DNA of 6,785 bases from Oscillospiraceae bacterium. GTDB taxonomy: Bacteria; Bacillota; Clostridia; Clostridiales; Clostridiaceae. The notes under the pieces are model-generated. The model worked only from the letters and a program-made list of their open reading frames with translations. It had not been told where the DNA came from and searched no databases. The DNA is taken from the NCBI GenBank assembly GCA_009785875.1, contig WQUF01000112.1, positions 1 through 6,785 of the forward strand, given 5' to 3'. This document shows positions 1-6,239 of this stretch, piece by piece (positions within the stretch are counted from its first letter, which is position 1; each line of letters begins with the position of its first letter). The translations under genes and the position numbers were made by a program.

Positions 1-54
1 TAAATATTCTTTAAATTCTTTTTTAAAATCCTTTAAATGCTCGTCTAAAACCAT
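1..54 (-). CDS. 5' end of an unidentified gene (partial, runs off the left edge)
   Basis: On the minus strand an AAGGAG ribosome binding site (67-62) lies 7 bases before an ATG at 54-52. That ATG opens a frame of 18 codons, uninterrupted to the window edge, reading MVLDEHLKDFKKEFKEYL. The peptide is strongly charged and probably helical, with no signal peptide. Too little is present to name a family. It is divergent from the PLP-enzyme gene that starts at 133, with only 78 bases between the two starts, so their control regions overlap. The clear ribosome binding site and spacing are the main reason for calling it a real gene. Confidence 0.6.
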   Translation of the reverse strand, partial: MVLDEHLKDFKKEFKEYL

Positions 55-70
55 TTTTTAACTCCTTAGA

Positions 71-99
71 TTGTGTTTTATGTAAAAAATATATATAAT
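71..99 (+). promoter_or_regulatory. Candidate sigma-A-type promoter for the PLP-dependent desulfhydrase gene
   Basis: A perfect TATAAT -10 box lies at 94-99. With a 17-base spacer the -35 position (71-76) reads TTGTGT, which matches only the first three bases of TTGACA. A start of transcription near 105-107 would give a leader of about 25 bases before the ATG at 133. The surrounding run of alternating A and T makes a chance -10 match easy, so confidence is moderate. Confidence 0.45.
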
Positions 100-132
100 A
101 GTAATCAAATAAATAAAGACGGAGAGATATTA

Positions 133-1113
133 ATGAAGATACCAGAAAAAATCAACCTAGCGAACCTGCCGACTCCTATTTTACCTTTATCATATATGAA
201 AAATGAATTAAAAGATACAGAAATCTATATTAAAAGAGATGATTTTTCTGGTCTTGAAACATCAGGAAATAAAATCAGAAAGTTAGAATTTTCATTAAAG
301 GAAGCAATTGATAGAGGATCTACTACGATAATAACTTGCGGTGGCATTCAATCAAACCATTGCCGTACCACAGCTTCTGTCTGTGCATCTTTAGGACTTA
401 AATGCCATCTTGTGCTTAGAGGAACAGGGAATTCAATCGATGGAAATTTATTTTTAGATAAACTATTTTGTGCTGAAATAACATTTATAAACGAGCACGA
501 TTATACATATAAACGAAATGAATTAATGGAATCAATTAAAAATAAGTATGAATCAAATGATGAAAAAGCTTATATAATACCGGAAGGTGCTTCAAATGGT
601 ATTGGTATGTTTGGATATTACAATGCCTTTCTGGAAATATTAGAGCAGGAAAAAAACTTAGGGCTTGAATTCAACACTATTTGCATAGCTGAAGGCTCAG
701 GTGGAACATACGCTGGTCTTTACGCAGCTAATGAAATCTTAAATAAAAATAAAAAAATAGTAGGGTTTAATATTTACAATAAAAATGCAGATGTTAGAAG
801 CGAAATTAAAAACATCATCGTTGAAGGTATGCAAATCGCATCATCTGACCATGAAATGAATTATGACAACATCTTAATAAACAGTGACTACGCTTTCGAA
901 GGATATGGCATATGCTCCAAGGAGAATATCGATTTTATTAAAAAATTTGCAGCTAAAACTGGAATAGCACTGGATCCTGTTTATATGGGAAAGGCTATGT
1001 ATGGATTATTTTCTGAAATTAAAAAAGAAAATCCCTTATTTTTAAAAAACATATTGATAATCCATACTGGAGGTTTATTTGGCTTATTCCCTCAAAAAGA
1101 GTTATTTTTTTAA
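133..1113 (+). CDS. D-cysteine desulfhydrase / ACC deaminase family PLP-dependent enzyme
   Basis: The 326-residue protein belongs to the fold-type II PLP enzymes that include D-cysteine desulfhydrase (D-cysteine to pyruvate, H2S and ammonia), ACC deaminase and L-cysteate sulfo-lyase. Visible landmarks are SGNKIRKLEF, whose K47 should form the PLP Schiff base; GGIQSNHCR with S74, matching the catalytic serine region; the phosphate-binding loop EGSGGTYAGL (187-196); LDPVYMGKAM (280-289); and HTGGLFGLF near the C-terminus. ACC deaminase carries Glu and Leu at the two specificity positions (295 and 322 in the Pseudomonas enzyme). Here they are M285 and T312, which fits desulfhydrase-like members and argues against ACC deaminase. 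The ATG at 133 is chosen because GGAGAG (121-126) sits 6 bases upstream and the protein then begins like its family (PTPI...L near residue 14). An in-frame start at 73 would add 20 unrelated residues and overlap the promoter. Likely cytoplasmic and monocistronic. The exact substrate is not settled by sequence. Confidence 0.85.
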   Translation: MKIPEKINLANLPTPILPLSYMKNELKDTEIYIKRDDFSGLETSGNKIRKLEFSLKEAIDRGSTTIITCGGIQSNHCRTTASVCASLGLKCHLVLRGTGNSIDGNLFLDKLFCAEITFINEHDYTYKRNELMESIKNKYESNDEKAYIIPEGASNGIGMFGYYNAFLEILEQEKNLGLEFNTICIAEGSGGTYAGLYAANEILNKNKKIVGFNIYNKNADVRSEIKNIIVEGMQIASSDHEMNYDNILINSDYAFEGYGICSKENIDFIKKFAAKTGIALDPVYMGKAMYGLFSEIKKENPLFLKNILIIHTGGLFGLFPQKELFF

Positions 1114-1119
1114 GGATTC

Positions 1120-1153
1120 AAGAAGCAAGGAAAGCTTATATTTCTTGCTTCTT
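1120..1153. terminator. Shared hairpin between convergent genes (probable bidirectional terminator)
   Basis: Bases 1120-1132 pair with 1141-1153 to give a 13-bp stem (10 Watson-Crick pairs from AAGAAGCAAG/CTTGCTTCTT, then one G-T and two A-T pairs) with an 8-base loop. It begins 6 bases after the stop of the desulfhydrase gene, and its right arm ends on the first base of the holA stop codon (1155-1153 on the minus strand). The U-tract is weak in either direction: only TTT then AAAT on the plus strand, and none on the minus strand. Termination efficiency is therefore uncertain, but the position between two convergent genes supports the role. Confidence 0.65.
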
Positions 1154-2193
1154 TAAATAATTCTCATTAAATATACTATCAAAAATTTAAACTCTTCAAA
1201 TTTATCACATGTTTCAGATTTAATTTTTTTCTCATAATTTAAGCACATTTCTAACGCTTCCAAAAGCTGCTTTTTAGTGAATTTATTGCTCTGTATTATC
1301 ATGTTTTTACAAATATATATATTTAAGTTCAATGATTTAGAAATATATTCCAAGGTTTTGTTTTCACTCACCCCATGCTTTATTAAGAACAATAATCTAA
1401 ATTGTCTCTCTACAAAGAAGATTATACCTTCAGGTTTTTCTCCTTTATAAATCAAATCATTTAATATACTGATGGTTTCACTAAACTTTTTATTAGATAT
1501 AGAATCTACTAAATCGAATATATCGTCATCGCTATTTCTTATGCAAATATCTTTAATATGATTTTTTAATATAAAATCATTATCTGAATAGCTTATTAAT
1601 TTATCTAATTCATTTTTTATAAACATTGTGTCAGAATTTTTATATAGTTCATAAAGCATCTCAAGTTCAGATTTATTTATCTTTTTATTGGACTTCCTTA
1701 CCAGATCCTCCATGTATTTTATTATTTCGCCTTTCTTCTCTCTTGAATCGTATTTTGCTTCGATTACTTTGCATACTTTAACGAATTTATTTAAATTATT
1801 ACTAGGTTTATCCCTTTTAGAGTACAATATAGAATAGATTATAAGGATCGTCTTATCAGAAATTTTCGGTATATAGCTTAAAAGTCCATCCACAATCTTT
1901 TTATATTTGGATTCTTCTCCTTGTTCTAAAAATGCTGCCCTGAATATTACAACCATTCTGTATGGTGAAAAAAGAGGCAAAGTCTCGCATGAATTTATGA
2001 TGCCATCTAAAGATTCTATTTTTCTCCCATCAAATTCCACATAATTTAAATCTTTAAGACCATCATCTAAAGCTATATTTTTTATTTCCTCAATTGAAGA
2101 TTTAATTAGTCCCTCGTCCTGTCCAATCATTATGTAACAATTGCTGAATTTTTTTTCTCTTATATCTTTTTTTATTATGTTTAATCCATTCAT
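1153..2193 (-). CDS. holA: DNA polymerase III subunit delta (clamp-loader subunit)
   Basis: The 346-residue product matches HolA in length (about 340) and layout. HolA is the clamp-loader subunit that opens the beta sliding clamp so it can be placed on primed DNA. The N-terminal stretch CYIMIGQDEGLIKSSIEEI corresponds to the degenerate AAA+ start of the family, which lacks a working Walker A motif. A central segment around SDTMFIKNELDKLISYSD matches the family's conserved 'nELeKL' helix. The C-terminal collar region contains FFVERQFRLLFLIKHG, the family's 'qfR.L' signature. The ATG at 2193 is preferred because GGAG (2203-2200) lies 6 bases upstream and the protein then starts MNGLNIIKKDI. The frame remains open up to 2250, but that extension would overlap comEC and adds a non-family hydrophobic leader. 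It lies 26 bases after the comEC stop, consistent with cotranscription, a pairing common in Firmicutes. The rpsT gene often found beside it is absent here. Confidence 0.93.
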   Translation of the reverse strand: MNGLNIIKKDIREKKFSNCYIMIGQDEGLIKSSIEEIKNIALDDGLKDLNYVEFDGRKIESLDGIINSCETLPLFSPYRMVVIFRAAFLEQGEESKYKKIVDGLLSYIPKISDKTILIIYSILYSKRDKPSNNLNKFVKVCKVIEAKYDSREKKGEIIKYMEDLVRKSNKKINKSELEMLYELYKNSDTMFIKNELDKLISYSDNDFILKNHIKDICIRNSDDDIFDLVDSISNKKFSETISILNDLIYKGEKPEGIIFFVERQFRLLFLIKHGVSENKTLEYISKSLNLNIYICKNMIIQSNKFTKKQLLEALEMCLNYEKKIKSETCDKFEEFKFLIVYLMRII

Positions 2194-2219
2194 ATTAATC
2201 TCCATCTGCCAAACATAAT

Positions 2220-3572
2220 TTATAAAAATGTAGCTAATATATAAATACAAGTTGTAAAGACCAGTAGCTCTTTTCTATATCTTTTAGTATACTTTAAAGT
2301 AGCTATAAAAATAAATACCAGAATATATAAAAGACAAAGTTCTGCATTAAAATCTAAAACAGGCATATCTATATTCAATAAAAATCTCTTAGCTCCATCC
2401 AGTGCATAAAACAAATAATTAATTATTTTAGCTAAATAGACTATTATAAAATTAAATTCAAGCAACACAAACATAAGCGAAGATAGGTAGATGATGACGG
2501 TATAAAACGGTATTAAAAGTATGTTTCCTATTAAAAAGATGGTATTAACCCCTCCAAACGTTAGCCAGAGCATGGGCAAAATGAAAACTTGAGCAGAAAT
2601 AGTCATGGCAAGTTCTCCATTAAATTTAAATAAAAATGATGGCAACATTTTAGAAATCTTTTTATTGTACATCAATATTCCTAATGTGGCTCCAAAAGAT
2701 AACAGAAAACCAATGTTAAACAGATTAAATGGGTTCATCACTAAAATTATCAGTGCCGCAAAATATAACGCTGACTTTGAGTTATAGCTCCTATGGAATA
2801 TGCTGGACATCTTTGCTATAAAGATCATTATAAATGCGCGAAGGGATGAACTATCAACTCCTGTTAAAAGCAGATATAAAAAAGTCAGTAAAATCGCTGT
2901 TTTAACATTGAAAAACCTTTTAAATATGCCAAAAATAAGCACCATATGAAATCCTGACACGCTTAGGACGTGTAGTATACCTAAGGTTTTTAAATCATCC
3001 TTTTCACTTTTGCTTATGAACTTATCTTCTCCAAATACTAGAGCCATCACATAAGATGTATTTTTATCTCCTAAATATGGTCTAAATTTATCATATAAAT
3101 ATATCTTGTATTTTCCTATATAGTAATTCAAAGTGTTCTCTTCTTTTATTATTTCATCTACTTTAAAATTGCCAAGAACCCCTTTGAAAGCATCTATTTT
3201 ATAACTATAAGTCCCTTTTATCAAAACATTTTTACCTTCTAAAGATTCATTTGCAAGTTTTTTAAAATTTCCACTTAAGTATACTGTTAGATTATTATAT
3301 TGAGCTATATATCCATATGTAGATTCTTTTGAAACATAAACCCAAATTTTATTTGAAAAATGTGTATTTATTATGCTAAAGTAAGAAAAAATAGGCACAA
3401 TAAAAAATAAGATAAAAATTAAAGTTCTCTTTTTAAAATATTGCTCGTTAAAGGCTAATATAAAGATTAAAATTAAAATGACTATGCACAAATACCATTG
3501 TTTTACATATAAACTATAGGAGAAGATTATTCCTAAAATATACATTGAAATAATACCTGTTAAAAATCCCAC
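2220..3572 (-). CDS. comEC: ComEC/Rec2-family competence membrane protein, short form lacking the metallo-beta-lactamase domain
   Basis: ComEC forms the inner-membrane channel for single-stranded DNA in natural transformation. The ~450-residue product has about three N-terminal membrane segments (residues 1-65), a soluble OB-like stretch (about 75-150, DUF4131 region), then the multi-spanning Competence domain. Key signatures are LGILHVLSVSGFHM ending at M210 (family 'H.l.iSGlH'), SSLRAFIM with R245 (family 'R...m'), FLLSFGATLGIL (289-300, family 'qLSf.a..Gil') and GGVNTIFLIGNILLIPFYT. It ends at a last membrane segment, with no C-terminal metallo-beta-lactamase-like domain as in the ~776-residue B. 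subtilis protein; many clostridial homologues are also short. Start: GTG at 3572 has a GGTGA element 5 bases upstream. An in-frame GTG at 3581 adds three residues but has no spaced ribosome binding site, so the start is uncertain by 9 bases. holA follows after 26 bases. Whether the organism is transformable cannot be judged here. Confidence 0.88.
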   Translation of the reverse strand: MGFLTGIISMYILGIIFSYSLYVKQWYLCIVILILIFILAFNEQYFKKRTLIFILFFIVPIFSYFSIINTHFSNKIWVYVSKESTYGYIAQYNNLTVYLSGNFKKLANESLEGKNVLIKGTYSYKIDAFKGVLGNFKVDEIIKEENTLNYYIGKYKIYLYDKFRPYLGDKNTSYVMALVFGEDKFISKSEKDDLKTLGILHVLSVSGFHMVLIFGIFKRFFNVKTAILLTFLYLLLTGVDSSSLRAFIMIFIAKMSSIFHRSYNSKSALYFAALIILVMNPFNLFNIGFLLSFGATLGILMYNKKISKMLPSFLFKFNGELAMTISAQVFILPMLWLTFGGVNTIFLIGNILLIPFYTVIIYLSSLMFVLLEFNFIIVYLAKIINYLFYALDGAKRFLLNIDMPVLDFNAELCLLYILVFIFIATLKYTKRYRKELLVFTTCIYILATFL

Positions 3573-3593
3573 ACATTTCACCCTGTCATTAAT

Positions 3594-3624
3594 ATAGTAG
3601 TTATATATTTGCCATTTGTTTCAA
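3594..3624 (-). promoter_or_regulatory. Weak candidate promoter for comEC-holA
   Basis: On the minus strand a TTGAAA (3624-3619, 5 of 6 to the -35 consensus) is followed after 19 bases by TACTAT (3599-3594, 4 of 6 to the -10). An overlapping TATATT at 3596-3591 is a better box, but its spacing of 22 is too long. The region is very AT-rich and this is the best pairing I could find by eye. It would leave a leader of only about 15-20 bases before the GTG start. Confidence 0.25.
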
Positions 3625-3640
3625 AAAATAAACTTTTTTA

Positions 3641-3669
3641 TTTAAACTATTTTCTTAGTCTAGTATAAT
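3641..3669 (+). promoter_or_regulatory. Sigma-A-type promoter for the BMP-fusion/YaiI operon
   Basis: A perfect TATAAT lies at 3664-3669, with TTTAAA (3641-3646, 4 of 6 to TTGACA) exactly 17 bases upstream. Transcription would begin near 3676-3678, giving a leader of about 25 bases that contains the strong ribosome binding site GAGGTGG (3686-3692). It lies in the 128-base gap that also holds the start region of the divergent comEC gene. No riboswitch-like or long inverted structure is visible in this gap. Confidence 0.6.
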
Positions 3670-3700
3670 TAATATATGTTTTTAAGAGGTGGTTAATTTG

Positions 3701-5560
3701 ATGTACAACGCATCTTTTTCCGATGCAAAGGATTATTATAAAAATGCACTTAGAATAGGTCAAAGGACATTTTCTAGAGATAAAAAAAATTTACCATCTT
3801 TAGATCACGTGATTAAGCACATGAATATCTTAAATGAGATGAATTTAGGAGAAATGGACATACCTTTAAAGAAGATAATAGGTACTCTATCATACTTAAG
3901 GAGCAATTCATTTTCATCTGATTATATGCCGCTATCGCCGATGGATACTGAGTTCTGTGATAAATGGGTACACCTTGCGCAATATCACTTAAACGAAGGA
4001 ATAAGCGATCCAATTAAGGTATATGAATATTTAGGATACTATTATGTCATTGAAGGTAACAAGAGAGTAAGCGTCTTAAAATTTTTTAAATCCTTTTCCA
4101 TTAGGGCAGAAGTCATAAGGCTCATCAACAGAAAAAATTTAAAGAGCAAATCAAATGCCATATACTTGGAATATATAGATTTTTTTAATAAGACAAAAAT
4201 TAACTTCATCTGGTTTTCAAGGATAGGAAGGTTTAAAGAGTTATACGATATATTTAAGGATGCAGAAGTACATTATTCTCTATATAAAAGCACAGAGGAA
4301 ATTAGTTTAAGCGATAAATATAAATACTTAGAAGGAATTTATTTAAGATTTAGAAAAGTATATCACGAAGTGGGTGGAGGAGAAATCTTAATAACCACTG
4401 GAGATGCTTTTTTAGAATATATCAAGCTTTATGGGATACCTGATGAAATATCTGATGACAATTTAAAGAAAATTTTAAGAAAATTGCTCCTAGATATCGA
4501 ATCAATGAGCAGAAGAAAATCTGTAAAATTAGTTAAAAGACCTGAACAGATGAAAAATCACACAAATGTCATAACATCTCTTTCAAATATGATGTCCTCT
4601 TTTAAAAAGCTTAATATACTATTTATCTATGAAGATAGATTAGAAGATTCAGAATGGGCAAAGCTTCACGAAAGATCCAGGATTTTTGTTCAAAACTCAT
4701 TTGGAGACAAAATTGAGACATCCTATATTGAAAATATTAAAATTGGAAACGAAATATACCAGACATTAATGGAAATTTGGGATGATTATGATTATATATT
4801 TACTACATCTCCATCTTATATAAATGATACTCTAAAAGTTGCCATTGAAAAAGGAAATGGAAAAAAGATATTTAATTGCTCATGCACGCACTTTTTAAAA
4901 TATGTAAGCACTTACTGGGGCAGGATGTATGAACCTAGATTTCTATGTGGAATAATAGCAGGTGCTATGACTAAGACAAATAAAATAGGAATCATAGAGT
5001 CCTTTCCAATACCTGATGTAATAAATTCCCTGAATTCCTTTGCATTAGGCGCACGTTTTGTAAACCCTTATGCTAAAATAATATTAAGATGGTCAAATGA
5101 ATGGAGAATTGGAGATAAATCACTCTGTTTATGGGATGAACTTTTAAATGAAGATATAGATATGATATATTCAAAGAATCTCTTTAACATAGATAAAAAA
5201 GCAGAGTTTAAGGAATTTCTGTGCACCTCAACTTGGAATTTTGATTTATTTTATGAAAAGATCATATATAATTTAATAACCATAAGGGATTCATCTTTGA
5301 ATTTTTGGTGGGGCATAGATTCAGGTGTGGTAGATATTCACATGGATGAAAAAAAGATTCCCTATGAAACATTAAAAACAGTTCATGTTTTAAGATCCCA
5401 AATAAAATCTGGCTTTTTTAATCCATTTACTGGAGTTCTAAAAGACAATAGAGGAAATATAATTTTAAAAGAAGATATAGAGGCTAGCAATAATCAAATA
5501 TTATTTATGGATTTTTTATCCGAAGGCATTGAAGGCGAAATGCCAATAATAAACATATAG
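3701..5560 (+). CDS. Cytoplasmic fusion protein: ParB-like N-terminal region plus BMP-family (nucleoside-binding-like) domain
   Basis: This 619-residue protein has two recognisable parts. Residues about 50-140 read like a ParB/sulfiredoxin-type domain: MDIPLKKIIGT (52-62), then DPIKVYEYLGYYYVIEGNKR ending at R122, where GNKR sits at the place of the ParB GERR box. After a helical, charged linker (about 140-300), residues 303 to the end match the BMP family (basic membrane protein/PnrA-type binding proteins): LNILFIYEDR, SEWAKLHERSR and FGDKIETSYIEN, corresponding to the family's 'GWtyaHe.GR...fGdkv.t.y.EnV', then YWGRMYEPRFLCGIIAGAMT (405-424), NKIGIIESFPIPDVI, NSFALGARFVNP (445-456) and a C-terminal FWWGIDSGVVDI. 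Ordinary BMP proteins are exported lipoproteins of ABC importers. This one has no signal peptide, lipobox cysteine or membrane segment, and no permease or ATPase gene lies beside it, so I infer an intracellular ligand-sensing role. ATG at 3701 is chosen behind GAGGTGG; an in-frame TTG at 3698 is an alternative, and GTG at 3689 overlaps the ribosome binding site. It is followed 9 bases later by the YaiI/YqxD gene. Confidence 0.8.
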   Translation: MYNASFSDAKDYYKNALRIGQRTFSRDKKNLPSLDHVIKHMNILNEMNLGEMDIPLKKIIGTLSYLRSNSFSSDYMPLSPMDTEFCDKWVHLAQYHLNEGISDPIKVYEYLGYYYVIEGNKRVSVLKFFKSFSIRAEVIRLINRKNLKSKSNAIYLEYIDFFNKTKINFIWFSRIGRFKELYDIFKDAEVHYSLYKSTEEISLSDKYKYLEGIYLRFRKVYHEVGGGEILITTGDAFLEYIKLYGIPDEISDDNLKKILRKLLLDIESMSRRKSVKLVKRPEQMKNHTNVITSLSNMMSSFKKLNILFIYEDRLEDSEWAKLHERSRIFVQNSFGDKIETSYIENIKIGNEIYQTLMEIWDDYDYIFTTSPSYINDTLKVAIEKGNGKKIFNCSCTHFLKYVSTYWGRMYEPRFLCGIIAGAMTKTNKIGIIESFPIPDVINSLNSFALGARFVNPYAKIILRWSNEWRIGDKSLCLWDELLNEDIDMIYSKNLFNIDKKAEFKEFLCTSTWNFDLFYEKIIYNLITIRDSSLNFWWGIDSGVVDIHMDEKKIPYETLKTVHVLRSQIKSGFFNPFTGVLKDNRGNIILKEDIEASNNQILFMDFLSEGIEGEMPIINI

Positions 5561-5569
5561 AGGTGTATT

Positions 5570-6007
5570 TTGAAGATAATAGTAGATGCGGATGCATGTC
5601 CAGTCAAAGATGAAATAGAGAGTTTTGCAAAAGCTAACTCAATGGAAGTTATAATGGTGATCGATACTAGCCACATATTAACTTCTGATTACTCAAAAAT
5701 CATTGTAGTAGACAAAGGAAAAGATAACGTGGATATGGTAGTAATAAATAACACTTGTAAAGGTGATATAGTGGTCACCCAGGATTTCGGAGTGGCTTGT
5801 TTAGCACTTGGAAAAGGGGCGCATGCTATAAACCAAAATGGCTTAATCTTTACAGATAAAAATATGGATAAATTTCTGTTTGAAAGGCATTTATCTAAGC
5901 AAGCGAGAAAGATGGGAAAGAAAACTACACATGTTAAAAAAAGAACTAAGATCGATGATAAGAAATTTGAGAAAAGCTTGCAATTATTGAGCAAACATAT
6001 AAAATAA
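5570..6007 (+). CDS. YaiI/YqxD family protein (DUF188, UPF0178)
   Basis: The 145-residue product is a full-length member of the YaiI/YqxD (UPF0178) family, which is widespread, lacks an established biochemical role and is often considered PIN-nuclease-like because of its conserved acidic residues. Signatures are MKIIVDADACPVKDEI at the N-terminus, DKGKDNVDMVV (49-59), DIVVTQDFGVACLALGKGA (66-84, family 'vTqD...a...l.kGa'), INQNGLIFTDKNMD (family 'n.rG...t..Ni') and a basic C-terminal part with KQARKMGKKTTHVKKRT followed by DDKKFEKSLQLL. Conserved D6, D8 and D71 could bind metal, by analogy only. The TTG at 5570 must be the start because the family begins exactly at M.I.VDADACPV and no ATG is available. 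GAGGTG (5560-5565), overlapping the upstream stop codon, lies 4 bases before it. The 9-base spacing to the BMP-fusion gene means they are cotranscribed and probably translationally coupled. Confidence 0.93.
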   Translation: MKIIVDADACPVKDEIESFAKANSMEVIMVIDTSHILTSDYSKIIVVDKGKDNVDMVVINNTCKGDIVVTQDFGVACLALGKGAHAINQNGLIFTDKNMDKFLFERHLSKQARKMGKKTTHVKKRTKIDDKKFEKSLQLLSKHIK

Positions 6008-6016
6008 ATAATGTTA

Positions 6017-6059
6017 ATAATGAATAAATATGTGCTAAGCGCACATATTTATTCATTAT
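6017..6059. terminator. Long perfect hairpin between convergent genes (probable bidirectional terminator)
   Basis: Bases 6017-6035 pair without mismatch with 6041-6059, giving a 19-bp stem around the 5-base loop TAAGC. The four loop-proximal pairs are GTGC/GCAC and the rest is almost entirely A-T. It starts 9 bases after the stop of the YaiI/YqxD gene, and its right arm contains the stop codon of the leftward short ORF (6058-6056). No U-tract follows on the plus strand (GCAAAAG); on the minus strand only a broken T-rich run follows. Placement suggests two-way termination or transcript-end protection. The long perfect stem is also compatible with a mobile-element end or junction, though no partner repeat is visible in the window. 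Confidence 0.65.
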
Positions 6060-6238
6060 GCAAAAGTCCTATTATAATCTTCTTCCCAAATCAATTTACT
6101 GCTATTCCAAACTCTTGGCGATGTATCCTTATTCGCAAAAGGCTTAACAAAATTACTCAAATGGGAATAGATTTGATCAAAATTTGGTTTATTCTCTACA
6201 CCTAATATTTGATACATAATATTTTCTTTTTCTGTCAC
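6056..6238 (-). CDS. Short ORF, probable internally deleted remnant of an AbiEii-type nucleotidyltransferase toxin
   Basis: This frame of 60 codons starts with GTG at 6238, a single base after the stop of the upstream gene, with GGAGG (6248-6244) 5 bases before it, so translation is probably coupled. The product reads MTEKENIMYQILG, then a stretch PNFDQIYSHLSNFVKPF and PRVWNSSKLIWEEDY. The latter resembles, in my recollection, the extreme C-terminal helix and 'W.....W' ending of AbiEii/AbiGii toxins, which are normally about 230-300 residues. The nucleotidyltransferase core (the GSxxx[DE] motif with its acidic partner) is wholly absent. I infer that an internal in-frame deletion joined the toxin start to its tail. 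An alternative is a genuine small protein of unknown role. The likeness is short and unverified, so the family call is tentative, although the ORF and its ribosome binding site are clearly visible. A second in-frame start (ATG, residue 8) lacks a good ribosome binding site. Confidence 0.45.
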   Translation of the reverse strand: MTEKENIMYQILGVENKPNFDQIYSHLSNFVKPFANKDTSPRVWNSSKLIWEEDYNRTFA

Positions 6239-6239
6239 A

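Noticed and set aside
2605..2787. A 60-codon plus-strand frame
   Set aside because: Antisense to the Competence domain of comEC; its content is what a reversed membrane-protein sequence would produce.
3573..3700. Possible riboswitch or operator in the divergent comEC/BMP-fusion gap
   Set aside because: No long stems, conserved riboswitch-like blocks or symmetrical operator were found. The gap is explained by two promoters and leaders.
3813..4013. A 66-codon minus-strand frame
   Set aside because: Antisense to the ParB-like part of the BMP-fusion gene, without a convincing ribosome binding site or motif.
5689..5994. A 101-codon open frame on the minus strand
   Set aside because: It lies wholly antisense to the YaiI/YqxD gene, whose family match is clear, and its product has no recognisable motif. 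I take it as a shadow of the real frame.
6011..6205. A 64-codon plus-strand frame just after the YaiI/YqxD gene
   Set aside because: It begins inside the left side of the 19-bp hairpin, has no ribosome binding site, and is antisense to the coupled short ORF.
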